A DNA stretch of 64,000 nucleotides, from NCBI RefSeq assembly GCF_030693625.1, contig NZ_JAUYAF010000063.1:52828-116827 (forward strand), given 5' to 3'. The notes under the pieces were generated by a model, which was not told the origin of the DNA, did no database searches, and worked only from the letters and a program-made list of their open reading frames with translations. This DNA comes from Phenylobacterium sp. Lineage in GTDB: Bacteria; Pseudomonadota; Alphaproteobacteria; Caulobacterales; Caulobacteraceae. How positions within the stretch are numbered: the stretch's first letter is position 1; the number at the start of each line of letters is the position of its first letter. The position numbers and the translations under genes are program-made. Of this stretch, positions 1 through 9,916 are shown piece by piece.

Positions 1-1541
1 GTGGCCTCTTCCGGGTTCAGGGTCGAGCGCGGGCGGTCAAGGCCGAGCGCGGTGGCCAGGGTGATATCCCAGCCGTAGGGATCGGAGCGGTAGACCACCT
101 TGCCCTGATCGTCGACGAAGGCGGTGTGGTAGAGCAGCCGCACCGGAATGATGGCCGCCAGCGGCACGACCCCGGTCTTCCCCGAAGCCAGGACCTCCTC
201 GAAGCGCTCCGAAGCGCCATAGAGCTCCGAAAGGTGACGCGCGAACTCCACGGCGTTCTCCACCCGCACACAGCCATGGCTGCGGTGGCGGGCGGCGCGG
301 GCGAACAGGCTCTTGGACGGGGTGTCGTGCAGATAGATGGCGTAGGGGTTCTGCATGTCGAACTTCACTAGGCCCAGGGCCGCGGTCGGCCCCGGCCTCT
401 GCACAACCCGGCCGCCGGTGACGTACATGTTCTGCCGACGCAGATAAGCCGCGCCGCGCGGCAGGATCTCGGCCCGCGCGATGCTGGCCGGCACGTTCCA
501 GGGCGGATTGACCACCAGCTGGCTGAAGGCCGACTGCAGGCTCGGCGTCGCACGGTTGGCGCTGCCCACCACGGTCCGCGCCGCCCAATCCATGGCGCCG
601 TCGCGGTAGAAGGTCAGGAAGGCCGCGGCCGTATTGACGTCGATGCGGGTCGCCGGGGCCTCCCGGCGCAGCCAGCGGCGGCGCTCCAGGTTCAGCACCA
701 GCTGGCGGGCGTGGTCGGTCGGCCCGGCGTTCAGCACCGCCACCGTCGTGTTCCCCACCCGGCCGGTGGGCTGCATGCCGTTCTCGGCCTGGATCAGCTT
801 CAGGGCCTCGGAGATCGGCGCCGACAAGGTCTGGGAGGCCATGGGGGGACCGGTGAGGTAGCCCAGGTCATAGAGCCGCTGGGCGATCATCGGGACGCGG
901 TAGTCCTGGCCGCCCGGCTGGATCGCGCCGCCCTGGGGAATGGCCGAGACCCCTGCCTGCCCGATCTGAGCCCGCAGCGCCACATAGGCCGCCGACAGGG
1001 TCTTGTACTCCGCGTCGCGCGGCGCGAGCCCGTCGAGCCAGGCGCCGATCCCCCGGCGGTCCAGCGCCTGGGACAGGCCAGGCGCCACGTCCACGGTCTG
1101 ACGTTCCAGCGTGAACAGCTTGAAAAGCTTGGTGGGGTCCACGAGGCCGCGCGCCAGGGCGTCGGCATAGGTCAGCGCCGCGAGCGTCAGTCCCGCCTCG
1201 CGGCTGGCCGGATCGCGTGCGGCGGGCGGCCGGAAGGCGTCGCCGTCCAGGCCGTGACGGACGGCGCCGTCGAGCGCCTGCGAGAACTGCCTGGCCTGGT
1301 CATCGGTCCAGGCCGGGGTCCAGCCGCGCAGGGCGTAGAAGCGGATCAGGCGGGGATCGGTCGCCACCGACTGCAGGACGCGAGGGTCCACGGTGGGATT
1401 GGGCAGAAGCTGCGCGCTGGCTATCGTGGGAGCCGCCAGCCCCATGCCGAGGGCCCACGCGCCAAACTGCCGGCGCGTCGCCCGCGCCGGTTCGGCCTCG
1501 CCCCCCGGACGCCCTACGGCGTCACCGCCCCCGAACACCAT
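1..1541 (-). CDS. YcbB-type L,D-transpeptidase, 3' end outside window
   Basis: Periplasmic murein L,D-transpeptidase, the family that makes 3-3 peptidoglycan cross-links or attaches proteins to peptidoglycan. The frame is open from an ATG at 1541 to the left edge (513 codons, no stop), so the C-terminus is missing. The N-terminus carries a twin-arginine-like signal (TRRQFGAWALGMGLAA, about residues 22-37) ending near ASA-Q. A peptidoglycan-binding-like segment follows the middle of the protein (IAQRLYDLGYL to TTVAVLN). The YkuD catalytic motif is RSHGCVRV, with Cys424 at 270-272. Length and domain order fit the YcbB group (about 500-600 aa). A Tat signal on this family is less usual than Sec; the motif is visible, the export route is inferred. 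Its start lies about 100 bp from the convergently placed end of kduD at 1639; both genes read leftward. Confidence 0.88.
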   Translation of the reverse strand, partial: MVFGGGDAVGRPGGEAEPARATRRQFGAWALGMGLAAPTIASAQLLPNPTVDPRVLQSVATDPRLIRFYALRGWTPAWTDDQARQFSQALDGAVRHGLDGDAFRPPAARDPASREAGLTLAALTYADALARGLVDPTKLFKLFTLERQTVDVAPGLSQALDRRGIGAWLDGLAPRDAEYKTLSAAYVALRAQIGQAGVSAIPQGGAIQPGGQDYRVPMIAQRLYDLGYLTGPPMASQTLSAPISEALKLIQAENGMQPTGRVGNTTVAVLNAGPTDHARQLVLNLERRRWLRREAPATRIDVNTAAAFLTFYRDGAMDWAARTVVGSANRATPSLQSAFSQLVVNPPWNVPASIARAEILPRGAAYLRRQNMYVTGGRVVQRPGPTAALGLVKFDMQNPYAIYLHDTPSKSLFARAARHRSHGCVRVENAVEFARHLSELYGASERFEEVLASGKTGVVPLAAIIPVRLLYHTAFVDDQGKVVYRSDPYGWDITLATALGLDRPRSTLNPEEA

Positions 1542-1638
1542 CAAATCCAGTCCACGCTTTTACGGCCCCAGCTATGGGGCAACGCGCGAGCCGCGACTAG
1601 GTGGCTCACCTCGCAGGTGATCTTGGAAATCGGGCGGA

Positions 1639-2394
1639 TCAGCGGCCGAGCCAGCCGCCATCCACGGCCAGCAGCGTCCCGTGCACATAGTCCGCCGCCG
1701 AGGACGACAGGAACACAGCCGCCCCGCCGATGTCGGCCGGCGTGCCCCAACGTCCGGCCGGAATGCGGGCCAGGATGTCGCGCGATCGGTCCTCGTCGGC
1801 CCGCAGGGCGGTGGTGTTGTTGGTGGAGAAGTAGCCCGGCGCGATGGCGTTGACGTTGATCCCCTTGGCCGCCCACTCGTTGGCCAGGGCCTTGGTGATC
1901 CCCGCCAGCCCGCTCTTGCTGGCCGCATAGGACGGCACCCGGATGCCCCCCTGGTAGGACAGCATCGAGGCGATATTGACGATCTTGCCCCCTCGCCCCT
2001 GTTCGATCATGCGGCGCCCCACCGCCTGGGTGAGGAAGAAGGTGGTCTTCAGATTGACGTCCATCACCGTGTCCCAGTCGTCTTCCGTGAAGTCGACGGC
2101 GTCGTTGCGGCGGATGATCCCGGCGTTGTTCACCAGGATGTCGATCCCGCCGAAATGCTGGACGGTCTCGGCCACGATGCGGCCGATGGGCTCCATCGTG
2201 GAGAGATCGGCCGAGATGTCGTGGAAGCGGCGCCCCAGGGCCTCGACGGCGAAGCGGGTGTCCACCGGCGGGGTGCGGCCCACGGCCACGATGTCGGCGC
2301 CGGCCGTGGCCAGGGCCTCGGCGATGGCCTGGCCCAGGCCGGTGTTGGCCCCGGTGACGATGGCGGTCTTGCCGGTCAGATCGAAGGCAGACAT
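1639..2394 (-). CDS. kduD: 2-dehydro-3-deoxy-D-gluconate 5-dehydrogenase (SDR)
   Basis: Classical short-chain dehydrogenase of 251 aa. It interconverts 2,5-diketo-3-deoxygluconate and 2-keto-3-deoxygluconate in breakdown of pectin/alginate-derived uronates. Visible motifs are the Rossmann glycine motif TGANTGLG (residues 14-21), NNAG (89-92), Ser143 and the YAASK catalytic Tyr156/Lys160, and the C-terminal VDGGW end typical of KduD. It lies five bases downstream of kduI on the same strand, so the two are surely co-transcribed. SDRs are hard to assign by sequence alone; the KduI neighbour and near-standard length make KduD the best reading. Confidence 0.9.
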   Translation of the reverse strand: MSAFDLTGKTAIVTGANTGLGQAIAEALATAGADIVAVGRTPPVDTRFAVEALGRRFHDISADLSTMEPIGRIVAETVQHFGGIDILVNNAGIIRRNDAVDFTEDDWDTVMDVNLKTTFFLTQAVGRRMIEQGRGGKIVNIASMLSYQGGIRVPSYAASKSGLAGITKALANEWAAKGINVNAIAPGYFSTNNTTALRADEDRSRDILARIPAGRWGTPADIGGAAVFLSSSAADYVHGTLLAVDGGWLGR

Positions 2395-2399
2395 GACCC

Positions 2400-3245
2400 C
2401 TACTTCAGCTGGCAGATGTCGAGGACGTTCATGTCGGTATAGTCGAGGTTCTCCCCACCCATGGCCCAGATGAACCCGTAGTTGGAGGTTCCCGCTCCCA
2501 TGTGGATCGACCAGGGCGGGCTGATCACCGCCTCATCGGCGCCGACCACGATGTGGCGCATGGCGTCCGGCTCGCCCATGAAGTGGAAGACCTTATTGTC
2601 CCCGGCCAGGTCGAAATAGAAATAGATCTCCGAACGGCGGTCGTGCAGGTGCGGCGGCATGGTGTTCCACACGCTGCCCGGCTTCAGGAAGGTAACCCCC
2701 AGCAGCAGCTGGGCGGACTCGCAGACCCCGGGGATGATGTACTGGTAGATGGTGCGCTCATTGGAGGTCGCCGCCTCGCCGCGCTCCAGGGGGTTGGCCT
2801 GGCTGATGGCGATGTGCTGCAGCTTGCAGACCTTATGGGCCGGCGTGGAGGCCAGGTAGAACCTGGCCGGGTTCGCAGCGTCCACGCTCTCGAAGATCAC
2901 GTCCACCACCCCCATCGGGATGTAGAGCCCGTCGCGCGGGGCCATGTCGAAGGCCCGGCCATCGACGGTGATCCTCCCGGCCCCGCCGACATTGACCACC
3001 CCCAGCTCGCGGCGTTCCAGGAAGGGATGGCCGGCGGCCGAGGCCGGCTCGGTCTGGGCCGGCAGCTTCACCGGTCCGGCCACCGGAGCCGCCCCGCCGA
3101 TCACGAACCGCTCGTTGTGGCTGTAGTTCAGGCTGACCGTGTCGGCCACGAACAGGTCCTGGACCAGATAGCGGTCGCGCAGATCGTCATTGCCGGCGCC
3201 CTTCATCATGTCCGGATGGGTGGCGTGGTAGGTTTTCTTGAACAT
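2400..3245 (-). CDS. kduI: 5-dehydro-4-deoxy-D-glucuronate isomerase
   Basis: Cytoplasmic cupin-fold isomerase that converts 5-keto-4-deoxyuronate to 2,5-diketo-3-deoxygluconate, the step before KduD. Zinc ligands are visible as [10 protein letters not shown] (His199, His201, Glu206) and His248 in SIHMG, matching the spacing of the E. coli enzyme. The 281-residue length is standard. I choose the ATG at 3245 because AGGAA sits about ten bases upstream; a TTG seven codons earlier would also be open. It leads a kduI-kduD operon. Upstream are a repeat pair and, at 3620-3638, an operator-like sequence shared with the pectate lyase promoter at 41973. Confidence 0.93.
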   Translation of the reverse strand: MFKKTYHATHPDMMKGAGNDDLRDRYLVQDLFVADTVSLNYSHNERFVIGGAAPVAGPVKLPAQTEPASAAGHPFLERRELGVVNVGGAGRITVDGRAFDMAPRDGLYIPMGVVDVIFESVDAANPARFYLASTPAHKVCKLQHIAISQANPLERGEAATSNERTIYQYIIPGVCESAQLLLGVTFLKPGSVWNTMPPHLHDRRSEIYFYFDLAGDNKVFHFMGEPDAMRHIVVGADEAVISPPWSIHMGAGTSNYGFIWAMGGENLDYTDMNVLDICQLK

Positions 3246-3272
3246 GATCAGGTTCCTATGAAGCAATAGCGC

Positions 3273-3473
3273 CCTTCTCCCCTTGCGGGAGAAGGTGGCC
3301 CCGCCGAGCGGGGTCGGATGAGGGGTCGAAGGCCGTATCCGCAGATTTCATTGGCGCCCCAGTCGCGGCGGACCGGTGAGCCGAGATGGCGTAATTGGTT
3401 TTCTTGAGAGCGAGGCGTGACCCCTCATCCGACCGGTCTCCGACCGGCCACCTTCTCCCGCAAGGGGAGAAGG
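3273..3473. repeat. Inverted pair of 55-bp palindromic repeats (REPIN-like)
   Basis: Two copies of a 55-bp unit lie head to head: 3273-3327 in forward and 3419-3473 in reverse orientation, with about 90 bp of unrelated sequence between. Each unit has an outer hairpin (CTTCTCCCCTTGCGGGAGAA), then GGTGGCC, a variable stem and CGGATGAGGGGTC. The same paired arrangement recurs at 7479-7640 and a half unit at 15270. Reading frames through it give the peptide LLPQGEK and are not genes. Confidence 0.85.
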
Positions 3474-3619
3474 ACGAAGTCTGCGCCACCAGTGCAGTCT
3501 GTCGGCGTGTTTCGGCAGACCGTAGGCGAAATCGGCTGCCTCTGAGGATCAGCGACTTGGGCATGGTGGGGTGCGACGGCGTTTCCGAGGGCGCGGGCCG
3601 ACAGCCCGTCTGGACACAA

Positions 3620-3638
3620 GGTAACCGGTGTCATTTCC
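3620..3638. promoter_or_regulatory. Putative LacI-family operator upstream of kduI
   Basis: GGTAACCGGTGTCATTTCC matches GGAAACCGGTGTCATTTTC (reverse complement of 41973-41991, pectate lyase promoter) at 17 of 19 positions. It lies about 375 bp upstream of kduI in the 418-bp gap 3246-3663. That gap otherwise holds only the paired repeats; I see no gene in it. Binding by the LacI regulator at 39418-40458 is an inference. Confidence 0.5.
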
Positions 3639-3663
3639 AGGCGCAACGGACTTTCCCACCCAC

Positions 3664-4074
3664 TCAACCTGGACTAGCGGGGAAGCTGGGCAGATCCGCA
3701 TCGAAGAGATGCCAGGCTGGCGCCGAGCCCGTCCAGACATGGGCCTGGGGCCGGAACAGAGTTGGATCGTCAAGACTACCGGCGCAGATGGGGATCATCT
3801 CTGGGTGCTGTGAATTCGCCGCAGAGATTCCTGTCCCGCAGACCTCGCAGAAGGTCCGACCGACCTGCCCTCCACTGGCCGCCGTAGTCCAGTATTCCCG
3901 CAAAACCCCCCGGGTCAGCCGGAAGGCCGCGCGCGGAAAGGCGATGGCCGTCGCTGGCCCGCCGCCCGATCGGTACTGGCAGTCGCGACAGTGGCATAGG
4001 CCGCCGCCCAGAGGCGGAGGGTCGATCTCATAGCGGACGGAGCCGCACATGCACCCGCCGGTTATCGTGCTCAT
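3664..4074 (-). CDS. GFA/CENP-V family zinc protein
   Basis: A 136-aa member of the family named for glutathione-dependent formaldehyde-activating enzyme. These small zinc-binding proteins mostly have no proven substrate. Zinc-ligand cysteines are visible as GGCMCGSVRYE near the start, CHCRDCQ in the first third, and CEVCGTGI in the second half. The ATG at 4074 is preferred because GAGGAG lies eight bases upstream and the CxCG motif begins immediately after; the frame extends further upstream without family similarity. It is divergent from the MazG-like gene at 4180. Confidence 0.85.
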   Translation of the reverse strand: MSTITGGCMCGSVRYEIDPPPLGGGLCHCRDCQYRSGGGPATAIAFPRAAFRLTRGVLREYWTTAASGGQVGRTFCEVCGTGISAANSQHPEMIPICAGSLDDPTLFRPQAHVWTGSAPAWHLFDADLPSFPASPG

Positions 4075-4179
4075 CAGTCGCTCCTCGACTTTGGGAAGGG
4101 CGCCGGCGGGAGCTTGCTCAAACCGTTCCGGCGCGATGAACTTAGGCCGGGCGTGGGTTTGCGTCCATGGGGGCGAAAG

Positions 4180-4497
4180 ATGGCCGACTTCAAGGATCTC
4201 GACGAGCGCGCCTGGGCGATCCGCCGGCTCTATGCCGAGTTGGAAACTCAGCGCTATGGCCGACCCTGGACCGGCGAGGAGGTGGCCCTGGGTTTCATGG
4301 GCGACGTCGGCGACCTCGCCAAGCTGGTCCAGGCCGCCGAGGGGGTGCGCGCCATACCCGACGCGAAAGCCAAGCTGGCCCACGAGCTGGCCGACTGCCT
4401 GTGGAGCGTCATGACCCTGGCCCGGCTCTACGAGGTGGATCTGGAGGCCAGCTTCCTGGGCACGATGGACGAGCTCGAAGCGCGGCTGAAGCCATGA
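4180..4497 (+). CDS. MazG-like nucleotide pyrophosphohydrolase domain protein
   Basis: An all-alpha protein of 105 aa resembling the MazG/dUTPase-like NTP pyrophosphohydrolase superfamily. The first acidic helix reads EEVALGFMGDVGDLAKLV and the second HELADCLWSV, giving the ExxE/ExxD-like metal pattern in slightly altered form. Substrate is unknown; family members hydrolyse non-canonical or excess NTPs. The ATG at 4180 follows a G-rich stretch (GGGGGCGA); an ATG 22 codons earlier gives an N-terminus with no family similarity. Its stop overlaps the start of the next gene (ATGA), implying translational coupling with the acetyltransferase. Confidence 0.72.
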   Translation: MADFKDLDERAWAIRRLYAELETQRYGRPWTGEEVALGFMGDVGDLAKLVQAAEGVRAIPDAKAKLAHELADCLWSVMTLARLYEVDLEASFLGTMDELEARLKP

Positions 4498-4984
4498 TCG
4501 CCTTCCGGCCGCTGGCCGCCGCCGACTTTCCGATGCTGACCGGCTGGCTCGCCGAGCCCCACGTCCGGCGCTTCGTCCAGAAGACCCCGATGACCCTGGA
4601 GGACGTGGCCAGCAAGTATGGCCCCCGTGTCCGGGGCGCGCAGCCGATCATCTGCCATGTCGCGCAAAGCGACGGCGCCGACTTCGGCTACCTGCAGGCC
4701 TATCGCAACCGCGACTGGCCCGACGCCGCCGACGGCCAGACCGACGGGATCAGCCTGGACCTCCATATCGGTGAGCCGGCCTTCCTCGGCCGGGGCCTGG
4801 GCCGCGCCATGCTGGACGCCTATGTGCGCGGCCTCGCCCTGCCCCACTTCGCCCAGACCACCGCCTACATCGCCCATGAGCTGGCCAACACGGTCGCCCT
4901 CGCCTGCTCGAAGGCGGTGGGGTTCACGCCCCTGCGCGAGTTCGTCGAGGAGGGCGAGCCGATGCGATTGCTGCGCCTGAAGCT

Positions 4985-4988
<4 letters not shown>
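4494..4988 (+). CDS. GNAT acetyltransferase, AAC(6')-like
   Basis: N-acetyltransferase of 164 aa. The acetyl-CoA-binding loop is FLGRGLGRAMLDAY, and the overall pattern (LAEPHVRRFV near the start, FGYLQAY in the middle, NTVALACSKAVGF after the loop) resembles the aminoglycoside 6'-N-acetyltransferase branch of GNATs. Resistance function is not demonstrated and such chromosomal homologues often act on other amines. The start overlaps the MazG-like stop by ATGA. The 3' end overlaps the convergent monooxygenase gene by four bases. Confidence 0.82.
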
Positions 4989-6469
<1,481 letters not shown>

Positions 6470-6579
6470 ACCCGATCCTCGAAATGTTGCGTGGCAGCAT
6501 AGACACATGCCGCGCGCGGAAAGGAAGCCCCCACGCCGCCGCACTCGCCAAGCCTGGCCATGGGTGGAAACATCGCCCC

Positions 6580-7476
6580 ATGACCGAGACCAAGTCCAAG
6601 CGCATTCCCTTCGACGCCGACCTCGTCCGCCGCCTGGTGGCCGGCCAGTTTCCGCAGTGGGCCCACCTGCCCGTCCGCCCGGTGGTCTTCGGCGGCAAGA
6701 ACAACACCACCTTCCACCTCGGCGACGAGATGAGCGTGCGGCTGCCCAGCGCACGGGCCTATGTGGCCCAGGTCGAGAAGGAGCAGGCCTGGCTTCCGAG
6801 GCTGGCCCCGCAACTGCCCCTGCCCGTTCCCGAGCCGGTGGGCCTGGGCGAACCTGGCGAAGGCTATCCCTGGCCCTGGTCGGTCTATCGCTGGATCCAG
6901 GGGGAGACCGCCAGCCTGGAGCGCATCCCAGACCTGCCGCAATTCGCCCGCGACCTGGCGGCGTTCCTGAAGGCGCTGCAGGCCCTGGAGGTGACCGACG
7001 GCCCGGTGGCCGGCCAGCACAACTTCTTCCGTGGCGGCCCGCTGGCCACCTATGACGACCAGACCCGCAAGGCGATCGAGGATCTGGGCGCCAGCATCGA
7101 CGGGGCCACAGCCCTGGCGATCTGGGAACAGGCCCTGGCGGCGGAATGGACCAACCCGCCGGTCTGGGTGCACGGCGACGTGGCGGCGGGCAATCTGCTG
7201 GTGAGGGACGGCAAGCTCAGCGCCGTCATCGACTTCGGCATCCTCGGCGTCGGCGACCCCGCCTGCGACCTGGCCATCGCCTGGACGCTGCTGCATGGCG
7301 AGGCGCGCGCCGCGTTCCGCGAGGCCTTGCCCCTGGATCAGGCGACGTGGGCGCGGGGCCGAGGCTGGACGATCTGGAAGGCGCTGATCGTGGCGGCGGG
7401 TCTGCCAGGGTCGAGCGAGGAGGAGATGGCGAGGAGCCGCGCGATCATTGTGGATTTGGTGGGGGAGGGAATCTGA
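6580..7476 (+). CDS. Aminoglycoside phosphotransferase (APH) family kinase
   Basis: Protein-kinase-like small-molecule kinase of 298 aa. Brenner motif WVHGDVAAGNLL (HGD 198-200, Asn205) and the metal-binding IDFGILGVGDPACD (Asp218) are intact; an N-terminal lobe with FGGKNNTTFHLG precedes. Family members phosphorylate aminoglycosides, macrolides, homoserine or other alcohols. The genomic setting does not name a substrate, so a resistance claim is not justified. ATG 6580 is taken; a frame extension upstream to 6484 overlaps the divergent promoter region. The gene is followed directly by a repeat pair. Confidence 0.85.
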   Translation: MTETKSKRIPFDADLVRRLVAGQFPQWAHLPVRPVVFGGKNNTTFHLGDEMSVRLPSARAYVAQVEKEQAWLPRLAPQLPLPVPEPVGLGEPGEGYPWPWSVYRWIQGETASLERIPDLPQFARDLAAFLKALQALEVTDGPVAGQHNFFRGGPLATYDDQTRKAIEDLGASIDGATALAIWEQALAAEWTNPPVWVHGDVAAGNLLVRDGKLSAVIDFGILGVGDPACDLAIAWTLLHGEARAAFREALPLDQATWARGRGWTIWKALIVAAGLPGSSEEEMARSRAIIVDLVGEGI

Positions 7477-7478
7477 CC

Positions 7479-7640
7479 CCTTCTCCCCTTGCGGGAGAAG
7501 GTGGCCGGTCGGAGACCGGTCGGATGAGGGGTCACACTCCCCCATCCGCGCATCTCGCAACGCCCTAACCCGATAGGTCAGCGCGACCCCTCATCCGACC
7601 CTGCTCCGCAGGGCCACCTTCTCCCGCAAGGGGAGAAGGA
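7479..7640. repeat. Second inverted pair of 55-bp palindromic repeats
   Basis: Units at 7479-7533 (forward) and 7585-7640 (reverse) repeat the arrangement seen at 3273-3473, with a different 50-bp spacer. The pair lies between the stop codons of two convergent genes (kinase stop at 7476, glcB stop at 7643), a place where it could act as a bidirectional transcription stop. Confidence 0.85.
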
Positions 7641-7642
7641 CT

Positions 7643-9787
7643 TCAGGCCAGCTGAGCCTTACGTTCCCGACGGCGGCGCGACAGGATGTGCTCGGTGTAG
7701 CCGTTGGGCTGCGACCGTCCCTCGAACACCAGTTCCAGCGCCGCCTGGTAGGCCACGCTGTCGGGGTTCCCGGACATCGGCTGGTACAGGGCGTCGCCGG
7801 CGTTCTGACCGTCCACCACCTTGGCCATGCGGGCGAAGGTCTCGCGGACCTGGGCCTCGGTGCAGACGCCGTGGTGCAGCCAGTTGGCGATGTGCTGGCT
7901 GGAGATCCGCAGGGTGGCGCGGTCCTCCATCAGGCCCACATCGTGGATGTCCGGCACCTTGGAGCAGCCGACACCCTGGTCGATCCAGCGCACGACGTAG
8001 CCGAGGATGCCCTGGGCGTTGTTGTCCAGTTCCTGGGTGATGTCCTCGGCGTTCCAGTTGGAACGGGCCAGGGGCGGGGTCAGCAGGTCGTCGAGGCCGG
8101 TGGCGGAGGTCGCGGCCGCCATGGTCGACTGCAGGCCGGGCACGTCCACCTCGTGATAGTGCAGGGCATGCAGAACCGCCGCAGTGGGGGACGGCACCCA
8201 GGCGGTGTTGGCCCCGGCCTTGGGGTGGCCGACCTTGGTCGCCAGCATGTTCTGCATCTGATCGGGGGCGGCCCACATGCCCTTGCCGATCTGCGCCTTG
8301 CCGGGGAAGCCCGTGGCCAGGCCGATCTCGACATTGCGCTTCTCATAGGCCGGCAGCCAGGGCTCGGCCTTGATGGCGTCCTTGCGGACCACGGGGCCGG
8401 CTTCCATGGCGGTGTGGATCTCGTCGCCGGTGCGGTCGAGGAAGCCGGTGTTGATGAACACGATCCGCTCGCGGGCGGCATGGATGCAGGCGGCCAGGTT
8501 GGCGCTGGTGCGGCGCTCCTCGTCCATGATGCCCAGCTTGACGGTGTTGCGTTCGAGACCGAGCGCGTCCTCCACCAGGTCGAACAGGCGAACCGCCAGG
8601 GCCACTTCGTCGGGCCCATGCATCTTGGGCTTCACGACATAGACCGAGCCCGCCGGGCTGTTGAGGCGCTTGCCCTTCAGGTCGTGCAGGGCGGCGGTGA
8701 CGGTGACCAGGGCGTCCACCACGGTCTCGTAGACCGGCGCGCCATTGAAGCGCACGGCGTCCAGCAGCATGTGGTGGCCGACATTGCGCACCAGCATCAG
8801 GCTGCGGCCGCGCAGGGTGAGCTCGCCGCCCTTGACGCTGGCATAGGTGCGGTCGGCGTCGAGGCGCCGGGTCTCGGTCTGGCCGCCCTTCTGGAAGCTG
8901 GCTGAGAGGTCGCCGCGCATCAGGCCGAGCCAGTTGCGGTAGACGCCCGCCTTGTCCTCGGCGTCAACGGCGGCGACGGAATCCTCGCAGTCCTGGATGG
9001 CGGTCAGCGCGGCCTCCACCAGCACGTCGGAGACGCCCGCGGCGTCGTCCTTGCCGATGTTGTGGGCGCGGTCGATCTGGATCTCCAGGTGCAGGCTGTT
9101 GTGGGCCAGCAACACGCCCTCCGGCGCCTCCGCCGATCCCCGCCAGCCGGCGAACTGACCCGCGTCCTTCAGGCCGGTGGTGGCGCCGTCCTTGAGGCTG
9201 ACCGCCAGGGCGCCGTTCTTCACCACATAGCTCGTGGCGTCCGAATGCGAGCCGCTCGCCAGGGGCGCCACGCGGTCCAGCAGACCGCGGGCGAAGGCCA
9301 CTACCTTGGCCCCGCGCAAGGGGTCATAGCCCTTGCCGCCGGTCGGCGGCTCCAGGGCGTCGGTGCCGTAGAGGGCGTCATAGAGGCTGCCCCAGCGCGC
9401 GTTGGCGGCGTTGAGCGCGAACCGCCCGTTCGAAACCGGCACCACCAGCTGCGGCCCGGCGACCTTGGCGATCTCCGGATCGACGTTGACGGTCGAGATC
9501 TCGAAGGGCGCGGGCTCCGGCAGCAGGTAGCCGATCTCGCGCAGGAAGGCGATCTCCTCGGCGACGCTGAAATCCTTGCCCTTGCGCGCCTTCCACCAGG
9601 CGTCGATCTGTTCCTGCAAGGCGTCGCGGCGGGCCAGCAGCTCGGCGTTGCGCGGCGTGAAGTCTGCCAGGATGGACTCCAGGGCGCCCCAGAACTTGGC
9701 GGCGTCCACCCCGGTCCCGGTGAGCAGTTCCTGTTCCACAAAGGCGTGCAGGATGTCGTCGACGGTCAGGGTGCTGCTGATATCCAT
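7643..9787 (-). CDS. glcB: Malate synthase G
   Basis: Condenses glyoxylate with acetyl-CoA to malate; 714 aa, the usual length of the monomeric G isoform (about 720). Recognisable blocks are [16 protein letters not shown] and [18 protein letters not shown] in the TIM barrel, [16 protein letters not shown], and the C-terminal [15 protein letters not shown] region with [15 protein letters not shown]. The start ATG at 9787 ([11 protein letters not shown]) has no strong ribosome site; a start 15 codons upstream is possible. It sits next to the RamB/ScfR-like regulator and close to isocitrate lyase, so the two glyoxylate-shunt enzymes flank one regulator. It also serves the glycolate pathway encoded by glcDEF at 50.8 kb. 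Confidence 0.96.
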   Translation of the reverse strand: MDISSTLTVDDILHAFVEQELLTGTGVDAAKFWGALESILADFTPRNAELLARRDALQEQIDAWWKARKGKDFSVAEEIAFLREIGYLLPEPAPFEISTVNVDPEIAKVAGPQLVVPVSNGRFALNAANARWGSLYDALYGTDALEPPTGGKGYDPLRGAKVVAFARGLLDRVAPLASGSHSDATSYVVKNGALAVSLKDGATTGLKDAGQFAGWRGSAEAPEGVLLAHNSLHLEIQIDRAHNIGKDDAAGVSDVLVEAALTAIQDCEDSVAAVDAEDKAGVYRNWLGLMRGDLSASFQKGGQTETRRLDADRTYASVKGGELTLRGRSLMLVRNVGHHMLLDAVRFNGAPVYETVVDALVTVTAALHDLKGKRLNSPAGSVYVVKPKMHGPDEVALAVRLFDLVEDALGLERNTVKLGIMDEERRTSANLAACIHAARERIVFINTGFLDRTGDEIHTAMEAGPVVRKDAIKAEPWLPAYEKRNVEIGLATGFPGKAQIGKGMWAAPDQMQNMLATKVGHPKAGANTAWVPSPTAAVLHALHYHEVDVPGLQSTMAAATSATGLDDLLTPPLARSNWNAEDITQELDNNAQGILGYVVRWIDQGVGCSKVPDIHDVGLMEDRATLRISSQHIANWLHHGVCTEAQVRETFARMAKVVDGQNAGDALYQPMSGNPDSVAYQAALELVFEGRSQPNGYTEHILSRRRRERKAQLA

Positions 9788-9916
9788 GTGCGTACCGGGC
9801 TCTCGAATTGGGCGTTCAAGGGCCCGCCGCACCGGCGACGCGCCCCACTCAACGGGCGCTTTACTGCACGGAAGCGCGCGGCTTTGAAGCCCCCATTTTC
9901 AGGGAGGGCGCAAGTT

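Noticed and set aside
3256-3564. Open frame on the minus strand through the repeat pair
   Set aside because: It is made mostly of translated palindrome (peptide LLPQGEK), overlaps the kduI start region and has no family similarity.
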